From Rhizosphaericola sp047606825 (GTDB lineage: Bacteria; Bacteroidota; Bacteroidia; Chitinophagales; Chitinophagaceae): a stretch of DNA of 64,000 bases. The position numbers and the translations under genes are program-made. Below the pieces are notes generated by a model that made no database searches, was not told the origin of the DNA, and saw only the letters and a program-made list of their open reading frames with translations. The stretch is taken from assembly GCA_047606825.1 (NCBI GenBank), contig JASGDY010000089.1, positions 1 to 64,000 of the forward strand, read 5' to 3'. Shown here piece after piece: positions 35,718 through 44,049 of this stretch; the first letter of the stretch is position 1; the number at the start of each line of letters is the position of its first letter.

Positions 35718-36160
35718 CGCTAACTTACCTTTTAACACCCATTGTTGCAGCCATTATTGTCCAAGGTTGCGGCAAATCTGGGTCGAAAGCGGATGAAGAC
35801 TGCGGATGCGAAAGTGATTCCGTGGCGTTTTCGGTCACGAATCTCCATGGGGGACAGTTGTCTTACTATCCTACTGGAAAACGAAAATGGAGTGTTAACC
35901 TATACAATACCATAGAACCGCGAATTGACTTTGATTTTCAAGGGAATTGGGCTGTTTATGGAATTATTTGCGATACCTCGATAATTCCACCGTCTTTGAA
36001 AGAAATGGTATTTGCAAACGGAAATCCTATAAAAGTAGTCTACTCCGGAAAATATAAGCCTATCAATTCCACTACATGTGTGGATGATGGCGATGGTAAC
36101 CATACTACGGATGTAACCGCTTCTTATTTTTTATCTCTTGACTCTATTAGATTACAATAA
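35708..36160 (+). CDS. Lipoprotein of unknown function
   Basis: 150 residues. Lipoprotein signal MKRTLTYLLTPIVAAIIVQGC (Cys 21 as lipid site), then an acidic, cysteine-containing linker (DEDCGCESDS) and a beta-rich body with CVDDGDGNHTTDVTASYFLS near the C-terminus. No family is recognised. ATG 35708 is chosen because it opens the signal peptide; an earlier codon at 35666 is inside the repeated leader. Its leader and first codons are duplicated in front of the next gene, while the proteins differ. Base composition is AT-richer than the sulfatase locus. Confidence 0.7.
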   Translation: MKRTLTYLLTPIVAAIIVQGCGKSGSKADEDCGCESDSVAFSVTNLHGGQLSYYPTGKRKWSVNLYNTIEPRIDFDFQGNWAVYGIICDTSIIPPSLKEMVFANGNPIKVVYSGKYKPINSTTCVDDGDGNHTTDVTASYFLSLDSIRLQ

Positions 36161-36178
36161 TCATGAAAACACTTATAC

Positions 36179-36444
36179 TTGTGCTGTTCGGGATTTGCAA
36201 TCCCGAACGCTTATCCGTGCATTTGCAATGCACTTCTGTTTGCGGATTTCAAATCCGCCGATACGGCTTCAGGATTACCAATCCTGAAGAGCGGAGTAAT
36301 AAAACTTATTGGTCTATATTGAATTTCATTATCGTATAAATATTTTTTAATGAAAAGTTATTTTAATCGAAAAAAGTTGTAGATTGCCATAGGTTGCTAA
36401 CAAACTTTATTGAAAAACATTAAACACCAAAACGTATGAAAAGA
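36179..36444 (+). repeat. Direct repeat with hairpin array, copy 2
   Basis: Second copy of the 267-bp leader. The third hairpin reads GCGGATTTCAAATCCGC instead of GCGGATTGCAAATCCGC, so the loop changed while the stem is kept. The end of the repeat joins directly to a different lipoprotein coding sequence. Confidence 0.9.
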
Positions 36445-36879
36445 AAGAGAATGTACTTGACAGTCTTATTACTTCCATTGATGCTAGGCTGCAAAAAAGA
36501 AGTGGAAACCTTGCCACAACCAGATGAAAACGGCTATATATGGTTGAAGAATGTAGAATCATTGTCGCTGATAAAACAGACGTTAAGGGGCGATTGGAAA
36601 ATACACTATGCCTATGGAGGTATAACAGGACACTACAAAGTCGAATTAGGGGATTCTTATTTCCGATATCTGCCTAACGACAGTATATATATGGTATCTG
36701 AAGGAAACACGTCCATTGCAACAAAAGCTAATTGGATACGGAAACAATCCGTGTTTGGTTTTGAAGTATGGATGTTGGAATCGGTGGAGTTATACCCTTC
36801 TATGCTTTATAAAGACTCTCTTAGTTTAGGAGAAAATCATGTGGAACCTATGTCATATATAATGACAAAAATTAAATAA
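36436..36879 (+). CDS. Lipoprotein of unknown function
   Basis: 147 residues with lipoprotein signal MKRKRMYLTVLLLPLMLGC (Cys 19). The body (YIWLKNVESLSLIKQTLRGDWKIHYAYGG) has the look of the small lipocalin-like Bacteroidota lipoproteins that measure a drop from reference, but this is only a resemblance. It shares leader DNA with the lipoprotein gene upstream but no protein similarity beyond MKR. It ends 19 bp before the M4 peptidase gene, so the two are probably cotranscribed. Confidence 0.7.
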   Translation: MKRKRMYLTVLLLPLMLGCKKEVETLPQPDENGYIWLKNVESLSLIKQTLRGDWKIHYAYGGITGHYKVELGDSYFRYLPNDSIYMVSEGNTSIATKANWIRKQSVFGFEVWMLESVELYPSMLYKDSLSLGENHVEPMSYIMTKIK

Positions 36880-36898
36880 CCTGTAAACCCCATTTACT

Positions 36899-39412
36899 AT
36901 GAAAAAAGATTTTACCCTTTCTGCAATTATATTTACCCTTTTCTTAATGTTGTTTTCATTAAAGTCATTCGCGCAGATTGACAGTATTCTCTCACAGAAA
37001 GAGTATAGAAATGGTTATATCTCATTTGGTACAATAAAACCTGAAAAGTTGACAGCAATATCAGCAAAAAAAGAAAGCCTTGTCAATGACCTTATTGCCA
37101 ACCAAGACGGTGTTTCTTTCGCCAAAACAACTTCAACAATCCAATTGAAGAACGGTGAAAGCATACAGCAAGAAAAATATTTGTTGTATAAGAACAAAAT
37201 CAGGCTGCGCGGAGGGGAATATACAATCAATATAGCCAATGACACGGACGGTTTTGTAAATGGCTTTTTTGCACCTATTAGTAGTGAGGGCTTTGAAGAA
37301 TCATACAATATGGAAACTTGTATGAAATTGGCAATAGAACAGTTTAACGAATCACACCAAGTAAAAAAAGCGTCTGAAATCTCTATGGGTATTGTAGATA
37401 CAGCGTATGCTGTTTATTATTACGATTATGTACAGCAACAATATCGTCCGGCTTATCAGGTACAAATTAGGTCTAAAGATGGCGCATATTCTGAAAACGT
37501 TTTTATCAGTGCAGCCACGGGGAAGTTTTTGGGGTCGGAAAACAGAGTGTGTACGATTAATTTCACAGGTACAGCACAAACACGGTATAGCGGTACAAGG
37601 AGCATTGTGACGGATGCAACAACAGGAGCAGGTCCTTTTCGGTTACAGGAAACAAGGGGTGCGAACAATGTACTTATACGTACAAGAAATATGAACCACC
37701 AAACAGGGCTTACCAATGTTACGGAATTTTCAGACAACGACAATACATGGACAGCCGCGGAGCACGGGACTGACCAAGCCGCTTTGGATGCCCATTGGGG
37801 TGCAGAAACGGTACTTGACTATTGGTTGAACGTGCACAGCCGCAATAGCATCAATGGCAGCGGGATGGCTATTGAAAGCTATGTGCATTTGGGTACAAAT
37901 GTGTTTAACGCATACTGGTCTGAAAATGCAATGAAGTATGGAGATGGGTTGGGAGGTACAAATCCGCTCACAAGTTTGGATATTTGTGCCCATGAATTTG
38001 GACACGGCATTGACCAGTTTACAGGAGATTTGTTATATGAAAAAGAGTCCGGTGCGTTGGACGAGGGTTTTGCCGATATTTGGGGTGCATGTATAGAGGC
38101 ATGGGCTAAATCTACCGGTAGCCCTTGGCTGATGGGAGAAGAAGTATCAGGTGGTCCCCTCAGGGATATGGCCAATCCCAATGCATTCAGCCAACCGGAC
38201 ACGTACCTTGGAACATATTGGGTAAGTCAAACAGGTTGTTCGCCAAATTATGGCAATGATTATTGCGGTGTCCATAAGAATAGCGGTGTTTTGAATTTCT
38301 GGTTTTATCTATTGTCGGAAGGCGGTACAGGTACAAATGATATAGGGAATGCTTATAACGTATCGGGAGTTGGTATCAATACTGCCGCAGATATAGCCTA
38401 TGCCACGAAACAATTAGCAGGTGGCACTACTGATTATGCTACTTGTAGGTCTTTAAGCATTCAAGCAGCTACTACACTTTTCGGAGCCAATTCTTGCCAA
38501 ACAATTGCCGTTACCAACGCTTGGTATGCGGTTGGTGTAGGTGCAGCCTATTCTGGCAATGGGGGATTTTCCATTTCCGGCTCAACCACCGTATGTACCT
38601 CTGCCACATACAGCATCCCCAACCTTCCAACGGGCGCAACCGTTACTTGGTCTGCATCCCCCTCTGGCTATGTCACGCTTTCGCCATCGGGGAATAGCGT
38701 GACTGTTGCCAAGACAACCAACGGGACTGTCACACTTACAGCTACGGTAACAACAGCTTGTGCTTCGTTTGGCATCAGCAAGACGCTCTATGTCGGGGTC
38801 TTGAATGCTTCGCTTGTCTCGGTAGGTGGGGATAATAACATTGTGCCCAACCAGCCGGGCAATTATGTTTCCTTTTATAACGGTATCAAGGTCTGCGGCA
38901 ATATGACACCAGCCGGTATCACGTCGGTCAACTGGAGCTCCAGTCCAAGTGGTACAGGTATGGGCGGCAGTATGGCATGCGATGGCGATTTTGTCCCTAC
39001 GAACGGAGGATATAGGTTCAGTTGGCCATCGACAGGTACCAAATATGTCTATGCAAGTGTTACGAATGCCTGTGGTTCCAGCGGCAACTCTGCCGCGTAT
39101 GTCGTATATGTTAACACGAGCGGTAGCGGATATTACCTACTGTCTCCGAACCCGGTGTCCAGTGCCTCGGATATCAACATAGCACCTGTTTCCAATAGCC
39201 TGTCCGCTAAGTCCGCCGACGGCGCGGCAGTGTCCGCGGTCACAAGGGCAAGCCTGTACGAGATGACGGGCTCTCTGAAAAAAGAGGTACGTTATGCACC
39301 GAACACCTACACGGGAAAGCTGCGGCTGCCCAACTTGGCTCCGGGCAGCTATTTTGTGGTGCTTGACCTCAAGGACGGAACGCAGGAACGACATACCGTG
39401 ATTGTGAAATAG
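36899..39412 (+). CDS. Secreted M4 family metallopeptidase with T9SS sorting domain
   Basis: 837-residue thermolysin-like zinc protease. It has a signal peptide (about residues 1-25, LLMLFSLKSFAQ), an FTP/PepSY-type propeptide (about 40-230) and the catalytic domain (about 240-545). The zinc ligands are H365-E366-x2-H369 (HEFGH) and E389 (ALDEGFADIWG), at the normal 20-residue spacing. Next come one or two Ig/PKD-like domains (about 555-760, for example NLPTGATVTWSASP). A C-terminal type A sorting domain follows (LSPNPVSSASDINI to the end, ERHTVIVK), so export is by the type IX system. A PorP/SprF gene in the same window is consistent with this. Confidence 0.94.
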   Translation: MKKDFTLSAIIFTLFLMLFSLKSFAQIDSILSQKEYRNGYISFGTIKPEKLTAISAKKESLVNDLIANQDGVSFAKTTSTIQLKNGESIQQEKYLLYKNKIRLRGGEYTINIANDTDGFVNGFFAPISSEGFEESYNMETCMKLAIEQFNESHQVKKASEISMGIVDTAYAVYYYDYVQQQYRPAYQVQIRSKDGAYSENVFISAATGKFLGSENRVCTINFTGTAQTRYSGTRSIVTDATTGAGPFRLQETRGANNVLIRTRNMNHQTGLTNVTEFSDNDNTWTAAEHGTDQAALDAHWGAETVLDYWLNVHSRNSINGSGMAIESYVHLGTNVFNAYWSENAMKYGDGLGGTNPLTSLDICAHEFGHGIDQFTGDLLYEKESGALDEGFADIWGACIEAWAKSTGSPWLMGEEVSGGPLRDMANPNAFSQPDTYLGTYWVSQTGCSPNYGNDYCGVHKNSGVLNFWFYLLSEGGTGTNDIGNAYNVSGVGINTAADIAYATKQLAGGTTDYATCRSLSIQAATTLFGANSCQTIAVTNAWYAVGVGAAYSGNGGFSISGSTTVCTSATYSIPNLPTGATVTWSASPSGYVTLSPSGNSVTVAKTTNGTVTLTATVTTACASFGISKTLYVGVLNASLVSVGGDNNIVPNQPGNYVSFYNGIKVCGNMTPAGITSVNWSSSPSGTGMGGSMACDGDFVPTNGGYRFSWPSTGTKYVYASVTNACGSSGNSAAYVVYVNTSGSGYYLLSPNPVSSASDINIAPVSNSLSAKSADGAAVSAVTRASLYEMTGSLKKEVRYAPNTYTGKLRLPNLAPGSYFVVLDLKDGTQERHTVIVK

Positions 39413-39428
39413 ACATCATAAGCGTATA

Positions 39429-39535
39429 TTTCAAACACGCCGTAGAGACGCACGATTGTGCGCCTCTACGGCGTGTTTGAAATATATCAGACGCATAACC
39501 ATGCGTCTCGGTGTCTCCATGTATTTATTTCCGTT
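39429..39535. repeat. Repeat R2, copy 2, with perfect hairpin
   Basis: Arms 39429-39447 and 39464-39482 are perfectly complementary over 19 bp (core AAACACGCCGTAGAG). A second hairpin, GACGCATAACCATGCGTC, follows. It corresponds to 35256-35345, on the other side of the lipoprotein/peptidase block, in the same orientation. It may also end transcription of the peptidase gene. Confidence 0.8.
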
Positions 39536-39614
39536 TGTATGGTACTTTTTGACAATTGTCATAAGATTGTCAAAGAAAATCCAATTAAAGCATACAAACA
39601 GACATTTGTTTCCC

Positions 39615-39622
39615 TACATTTG
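39615..39622 (+). promoter_or_regulatory. Candidate -7 element of the sdh operon
   Basis: TACATTTG fits TAnnTTTG and lies 33 nt before the sdhC ATG. No TTG is seen 19 nt upstream. Confidence 0.45.
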
Positions 39623-39654
39623 CCCTGAATTTCTCAACTTCAATTAACATTAAT

Positions 39655-40359
39655 ATGACTTGGAAGCAAGTATTCACATCTTCCGTAGGCCGCAAGCTTA
39701 CCATGGGTCTTACGGGTATTTTTCTCATTCTTTTTTTATTGGTACATGCTGCGCTCAATGCCTGTATCTGGGCTAACGACGGAGGACAGATGTTCAACAG
39801 AGCCGCCCATTTCATGGGTGACAATGTGATTCCCCGCATTTTGGAGATTGGGTTGTTTTTGTTCATTTTTTTGCACATTGTCCAGGGCTTGATGCTGGAA
39901 GCGTCCAACAGGAGCAAGCGAGGCAACGTTGCCTACCAGGTTTCTTATGGTAACAGAGGCAGCAAATGGTATAGCCGCAGCATGGCGATACTGGGTACGT
40001 TGATTTTATTGTTTTTGATTCTGCACTGGTATGATTTCTGGGTTCCGTCCCGTTTTGGCCATGTGGAGGAAGTGACTTTGGACACCAGGGGCGGTGCTGC
40101 CGTGACGGTGCATGACCTGTATGGCAAAATGTTCGAGACCTTTTCCCAACTGTGGGTGGTCATCGTCTATGTATTGGGCTGTATCGCATTGTGCTACCAC
40201 TTGATGCACGGTTTCCAGAGTGCTTTCCGCAGTGTCGGTCTCCACAACAGGAAATACAACAAAATGCTCACGGGTATTGGTTATGCTTATTCCATCATCA
40301 TCTGCCTGGCATTTGCATTGATGCCTATCAGCATGTATTTCGGATGGATTGAACGTTAA
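39655..40359 (+). CDS. sdhC: Succinate dehydrogenase cytochrome b subunit
   Basis: 234-residue membrane anchor of the five-helix, di-haem b558 type found in Bacteroidota and epsilon-proteobacteria. Hydrophobic helices lie at about residues 18-38, 62-84, 108-128, 160-182 and 200-222. Conserved histidines in LVHAALN, LFIFLHIVQG, LHWYDFW and YHLMHGFQSAF can bind the haems. It carries electrons from the iron-sulfur subunit to menaquinone. It is the first gene of sdhCA-x-B, 44 bp before sdhA. Confidence 0.93.
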   Translation: MTWKQVFTSSVGRKLTMGLTGIFLILFLLVHAALNACIWANDGGQMFNRAAHFMGDNVIPRILEIGLFLFIFLHIVQGLMLEASNRSKRGNVAYQVSYGNRGSKWYSRSMAILGTLILLFLILHWYDFWVPSRFGHVEEVTLDTRGGAAVTVHDLYGKMFETFSQLWVVIVYVLGCIALCYHLMHGFQSAFRSVGLHNRKYNKMLTGIGYAYSIIICLAFALMPISMYFGWIER

Positions 40360-40403
40360 TCCCTGATTGTCGTTTTTGGACAAAATCATCAAAAAAACAA
40401 ATT

Positions 40404-42407
40404 ATGGCTGAAAAGAACATATTAGACAATAAGATTCCAGAAGGTCCATTGGCAGAAAAATGGACCAACTATAAAGGTCACTGCAAACTGGTCAACCCAT
40501 CCAACAAACGTAAACTGGAAGTCATCGTCGTCGGTACCGGCCTTGCTGGTGCGAGTGCTGCGGCTTCCCTCGGTGAGTTGGGTTATAAGGTAAAGGCATT
40601 TTGCTACCAGGATTCCCCGCGTCGTGCACACTCCATCGCTGCGCAAGGTGGTATCAACGCCGCCAAAAACTACCAAAATGACGGTGATTCCATTTTCCGT
40701 CTTTTCTACGATACGATTAAAGGTGGTGACTACCGTGCCCGCGAGGCCAACGTTCACCGTCTTTCCGAAGTGAGCGGCAATATCATCGACCAGTGCGTGG
40801 CACAAGGCGTTCCCCTGGCACGTGAATATGGTGGTCTGTTGAGCAACCGCTCGTTTGGTGGTACGCAGGTACAGCGTACATTCTATGCCGCTGGACAGAC
40901 CGGGCAACAGTTGTTGCTCGGTGCGTACAGTGCCTTGGAAAGACAGGTCGCGCTCGGCACCGTTACCATATATAACCGCCATGAAATGGAGGAGCTGGTC
41001 ATCATCGACGGCAAGGCGCGTGGCATTATTGCCCGCGATTTGGTTACGGGTGAGATAGAACGCCACTTCGGACATGCGGTATTGCTCTGTACGGGCGGTT
41101 ACGGCAACGTTTTTTTCCTTTCGACCAATGCGATGGGAAGCAACGTTACCGCAGCTTGGAAAGCGCACCGCAAAGGCGCATATTTTGGCAATCCTTGCTT
41201 TACGCAGATACACCCGACATGTATCCCGGTTTCCGGAGACCACCAGTCCAAACTGACGTTGATGTCCGAGTCCCTGCGTAACGACGGCCGTATCTGGGTG
41301 CCAAAAGCACAAGGCGACAAACGCAAACCCAACGAAATACCGGAAGAAGAAAGGGATTATTACCTCGAAAGAAGATATCCGGCGTTTGGCAACCTCGTTC
41401 CCCGTGACGTGGCTTCCCGCGCTGCGAAAGAAAGGTGCGATGCGGGCTACGGCGTCGGTACGACCGGACAGTCCGTCTATCTTGACTTCAACGAAGCCAT
41501 CACGCGGTACGGAAAAATCGAATGCGGCAAGCACGGTATTTCCGACCCGAGCGACGATGTCGTCCGTCAATATGGCCTGGACGTGGTAAAGGAAAAATAC
41601 GGCAACCTGTTTGACATGTATGCCAAAATCACGGGCGAAGATCCTTATGTCACGCCGATGCGTATCTATCCTGCCGTCCACTACACGATGGGCGGTCTCT
41701 GGGTCGACTACGAACTGAAAACCACCGTAGACGGTCTGTATGCCCTCGGCGAATGTAATTTCAGTGACCACGGTGCCAACCGTTTGGGTGCTTCGGCTTT
41801 GATGCAAGGTCTTTCCGATGGTTATTTTGTTATCCCATACACTTTGGGTAACTACCTCGCAGACGAGATTTACAGTAAGGCCATCTCGACGACGCATCCC
41901 GCATTTGAAGAAGCGGAAAATGTCGTGAAAGAACGTATCGGCAAACTCTTGTCCATCCAAGGTGACGAAACCGTTGATAGCCTGCACAAGCGTCTCGGTA
42001 AAATCATGTGGGACAAATGTGGCATGGCGCGTAACGAACAAGGCTTGAAAGAAGCCATTGCTGAAATCCGCCAGTTGCGCAAAGAGTTCTGGCAAAGGGT
42101 AAAAGTCCCCGGAACGGCTTACGAACTCAACCCTGAACTGGAGAAAGCAGGTCGTGTTGCCGACTTTATCGAACTGGGTGAACTCATGTGCCAGGATGCG
42201 CTCGACCGTGCCGAAAGTTGCGGCGGCCACTTCCGCGAGGAATCGCAGACACCCGACGGTGAGGCGTTGAGGCATGACGACCGGTTCATGTACGTTTCCG
42301 CTTGGGAATATACAGGCGAGCAACCCGACGGCGCACTGGGCGAGGTTTTGCATAAAGACTCATTGGTGTATGAGGTGATTAAGCCGACGACGAGGAACTA
42401 TAAATAG
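40404..42407 (+). CDS. sdhA: Succinate dehydrogenase / fumarate reductase flavoprotein subunit
   Basis: 667-residue catalytic flavoprotein oxidising succinate to fumarate at the inner face of the membrane. The FAD-binding Rossmann motif is VVGTGLAGASAAASLGELGY. The covalent-FAD histidine lies in RRAHSIAAQGG. HPTCIPVSGDH and the active-site region RDVASRAAKERCDAG are clear. LGECNFSDHGANRLGASAL is the C-terminal FAD motif. The length fits the SdhA/FrdA of the non-classical five-helix complexes. Normally sdhB follows directly; here a four-helix-bundle gene with flanking inverted repeats lies between. Confidence 0.96.
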   Translation: MAEKNILDNKIPEGPLAEKWTNYKGHCKLVNPSNKRKLEVIVVGTGLAGASAAASLGELGYKVKAFCYQDSPRRAHSIAAQGGINAAKNYQNDGDSIFRLFYDTIKGGDYRAREANVHRLSEVSGNIIDQCVAQGVPLAREYGGLLSNRSFGGTQVQRTFYAAGQTGQQLLLGAYSALERQVALGTVTIYNRHEMEELVIIDGKARGIIARDLVTGEIERHFGHAVLLCTGGYGNVFFLSTNAMGSNVTAAWKAHRKGAYFGNPCFTQIHPTCIPVSGDHQSKLTLMSESLRNDGRIWVPKAQGDKRKPNEIPEEERDYYLERRYPAFGNLVPRDVASRAAKERCDAGYGVGTTGQSVYLDFNEAITRYGKIECGKHGISDPSDDVVRQYGLDVVKEKYGNLFDMYAKITGEDPYVTPMRIYPAVHYTMGGLWVDYELKTTVDGLYALGECNFSDHGANRLGASALMQGLSDGYFVIPYTLGNYLADEIYSKAISTTHPAFEEAENVVKERIGKLLSIQGDETVDSLHKRLGKIMWDKCGMARNEQGLKEAIAEIRQLRKEFWQRVKVPGTAYELNPELEKAGRVADFIELGELMCQDALDRAESCGGHFREESQTPDGEALRHDDRFMYVSAWEYTGEQPDGALGEVLHKDSLVYEVIKPTTRNYK

Positions 42408-42433
42408 ATAAATAGATAATTTGAAAATTTGGC

Positions 42434-42919
42434 AATTTGATGATTTGATAATTTTTTTTCATGCAGACAAATAAGGAGAATATTATTGTTGATCTCAGTT
42501 ATGCGTTTGCGAAGGAAATTGTCAATCTCAGTGAATTTCTTTATGAAAGCAGGAAGTTCGTTATTGCCAATCAATTACTGAAATCAGGAACTTCAATCGG
42601 CGCCAATATCCGGGAAGCCCAAAATGGACAGAGTATTCCGGATTTTATCCATAAGTTCAAAATCGCGGCGAAAGAAGCGGATGAAACGGAGTATTGGTTA
42701 ATGTTGTGCAGGGATTGTTACAACATTGAAAGTTGTCAAGAATTATTGTCGAAACTTACGGTCATTCAAAAGATAGTTTCAAAGATTATTGCATCATCTA
42801 TTGAATCGGAAAAGGCGGCAAAACAAAAATAAATTATTCGTTACATGGGTTTGATTGCTGGGCAATTTGGAGGTCAATTATCAAATTACCAAATTATCAA
42901 ATTATCAAATCATCAAATT
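42434..42919. mobile_element. Candidate intervening-sequence-like insertion in the sdh operon
   Basis: Perfect 21-bp inverted repeats (42434-42454 and 42899-42919; inner part TTTGATGATTTGATAATTT against its complement) bracket a single four-helix-bundle ORF. Both arms are embedded in further AT-rich copies of the same TTTGATAATTTG word. In RNA the arms would form a long stem with the ORF in the loop, the layout of 23S rRNA intervening sequences that RNase III removes. No transposase is present. Mobility is inferred from structure and from its place between sdhA and sdhB. Confidence 0.55.
42461..42832 (+). CDS. Four-helix bundle protein (23S rRNA intervening-sequence type)
   Basis: 123-residue protein of the S23/IVP four-helix-bundle family. 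Family landmarks are LSYAFAKEIVNLSEFLYES (helix 1), IANQLLKSGTSIGANIREAQNG (helix 2), FIHKFKIAAKEADETEYWLMLCRD (helix 3) and a last helix ending KIIASSIESEKAAKQK. Relatives occur inside rRNA intervening sequences and, as Avd, in diversity-generating retroelements. No reverse transcriptase or variable repeat is near. Its function is unknown. It interrupts sdhA-sdhB and lies between inverted repeats. Confidence 0.92.
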   Translation: MQTNKENIIVDLSYAFAKEIVNLSEFLYESRKFVIANQLLKSGTSIGANIREAQNGQSIPDFIHKFKIAAKEADETEYWLMLCRDCYNIESCQELLSKLTVIQKIVSKIIASSIESEKAAKQK

Positions 42920-42930
42920 AAAGAAAGAAC

Positions 42931-43713
42931 ATGGAACATTACAATATGAATCTGACGCTGAAAGTATGGCGTCAGGCCAACAAAGAGGCTAAGGGCAATT
43001 TTGAAACATTCCAAGTGGAGAATATTTCATCCGAAATGTCCTTTCTGGAAATGTTCGACGTGTTGAACGAAAAACTGGTCAAAGAGGGTAAAGACCCTAT
43101 CGCATTTGACCACGACTGCCGTGAAGGTATCTGCGGTATGTGTTCCATGTATATCGACGGTAAACCGCACGGTCCCTGGAGTCAGAATACCACCTGCCAA
43201 CTGCACATGCGGGCCTTCAAGGACGGCGACACCGTCGTCGTAGAGCCTTGGAGAGCCAAGGCATTCCCGGTCGTCAAGGACTTGATTGTGGACAGGACGG
43301 CATTTGACCGTATCATCGAATCCGGCGGCTATATCTCCGTCAATACGGGCAACCCGCAGGATGCCAACAATATCCCCATCGAAAAGAAAAAAGCGGACGA
43401 AGCATTTGCTTCCGCGGCCTGCATCGGTTGCGGTGCCTGTGTCGCCGCCTGCAAAAACAGTTCGGCATTGCTGTTCGTCGGTGCCAAAGTTTCCCAGTTG
43501 GCATTGCTGCCGCAGGGCGACCCCGAACGTAAATCCCGCGTGTTCAACATGATTGCGCAGATGGACAAGGAAGGTTTTGGTGCCTGCACGGCAACGGGTG
43601 CCTGCGAAGCTACCTGCCCCAAAGGCATCTCCATCACTAACATCGCCCGCCTCAACAGCGAATATATCCGCGCAGCGGTTCTGGACGATTCTACTGGTGA
43701 ATTGGCGTTGTAG
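42931..43713 (+). CDS. sdhB: Succinate dehydrogenase iron-sulfur subunit
   Basis: 260-residue subunit wiring the flavin to the membrane haems. The N-terminal ferredoxin domain holds a [2Fe-2S] cluster (CREGICGMCSMYIDG, then TTCQLHM). The C-terminal domain holds a [4Fe-4S] site (CIGCGACVAAC) and a [3Fe-4S] site (CTATGACEATCPKGI). The start ATG 42931 lies 12 nt after the right inverted repeat of the inserted element, with AAAGAAAG as a purine-rich spacer. Expression therefore depends on reading through, or processing, the insert. Confidence 0.95.
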   Translation: MEHYNMNLTLKVWRQANKEAKGNFETFQVENISSEMSFLEMFDVLNEKLVKEGKDPIAFDHDCREGICGMCSMYIDGKPHGPWSQNTTCQLHMRAFKDGDTVVVEPWRAKAFPVVKDLIVDRTAFDRIIESGGYISVNTGNPQDANNIPIEKKKADEAFASAACIGCGACVAACKNSSALLFVGAKVSQLALLPQGDPERKSRVFNMIAQMDKEGFGACTATGACEATCPKGISITNIARLNSEYIRAAVLDDSTGELAL

Positions 43714-43735
43714 TAAGCAACAGAAATAAACAAAT

Positions 43736-43773
43736 AAATACCCCCGACTTTCCTGAAAAGTCGGGGGTATTTT
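43736..43773 (+). terminator. Terminator of the sdh operon
   Basis: Strong hairpin: AAATACCCCCGACTTT against AAAGTCGGGGGTATTT, short loop, ending in T residues. It lies 23 bp after sdhB. Confidence 0.92.
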
Positions 43774-44049
43774 ATGGGCGATATTGAGCTGGACTACGGG
43801 CTTCATTTTTTAAAATTCTTGAAAGACCCTTGTTTGTTTTATTGGGCAAATGTCATCCTATAAGATGACAGGAAATCGTGCCTACTGCCAAAAAACGTTC
43901 AGATTATTTATGGGTTGGACACAGTTTTTTACTTAAAAAAACACTAGTTTTTCTTGCATATTGGTGGTTCTGCTGTCGTGCTGTCCTCACCGACCAGTAG
44001 ATTCTATGTGTGATGCGATTTTTGTCCGGGGTGGAGCATGACGTCATTT
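43774..44049. other. Intergenic region between sdhB and hybrid sensor gene
   Basis: No gene is seen. It contains a fragment (43981-44000, CTGTCCTCACCGACCAGTAG) related to the right half of repeat module A. Confidence 0.5.

Noticed and set aside
36163..36339. 58-codon ORF starting MKTLILVLFG after the first lipoprotein
   Set aside because: All but the first few codons lie in the hairpin-array repeat, and the protein-like start may be chance; at best the stub of a gene cut by the repeat.
40422..42353. 643-codon reverse ORF across sdhA
   Set aside because: It is the antisense shadow of sdhA, whose protein is unambiguous.
42461..42832. Four-helix-bundle gene as the Avd part of a diversity-generating retroelement
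   Set aside because: No reverse transcriptase, template repeat or variable repeat is found within the window.
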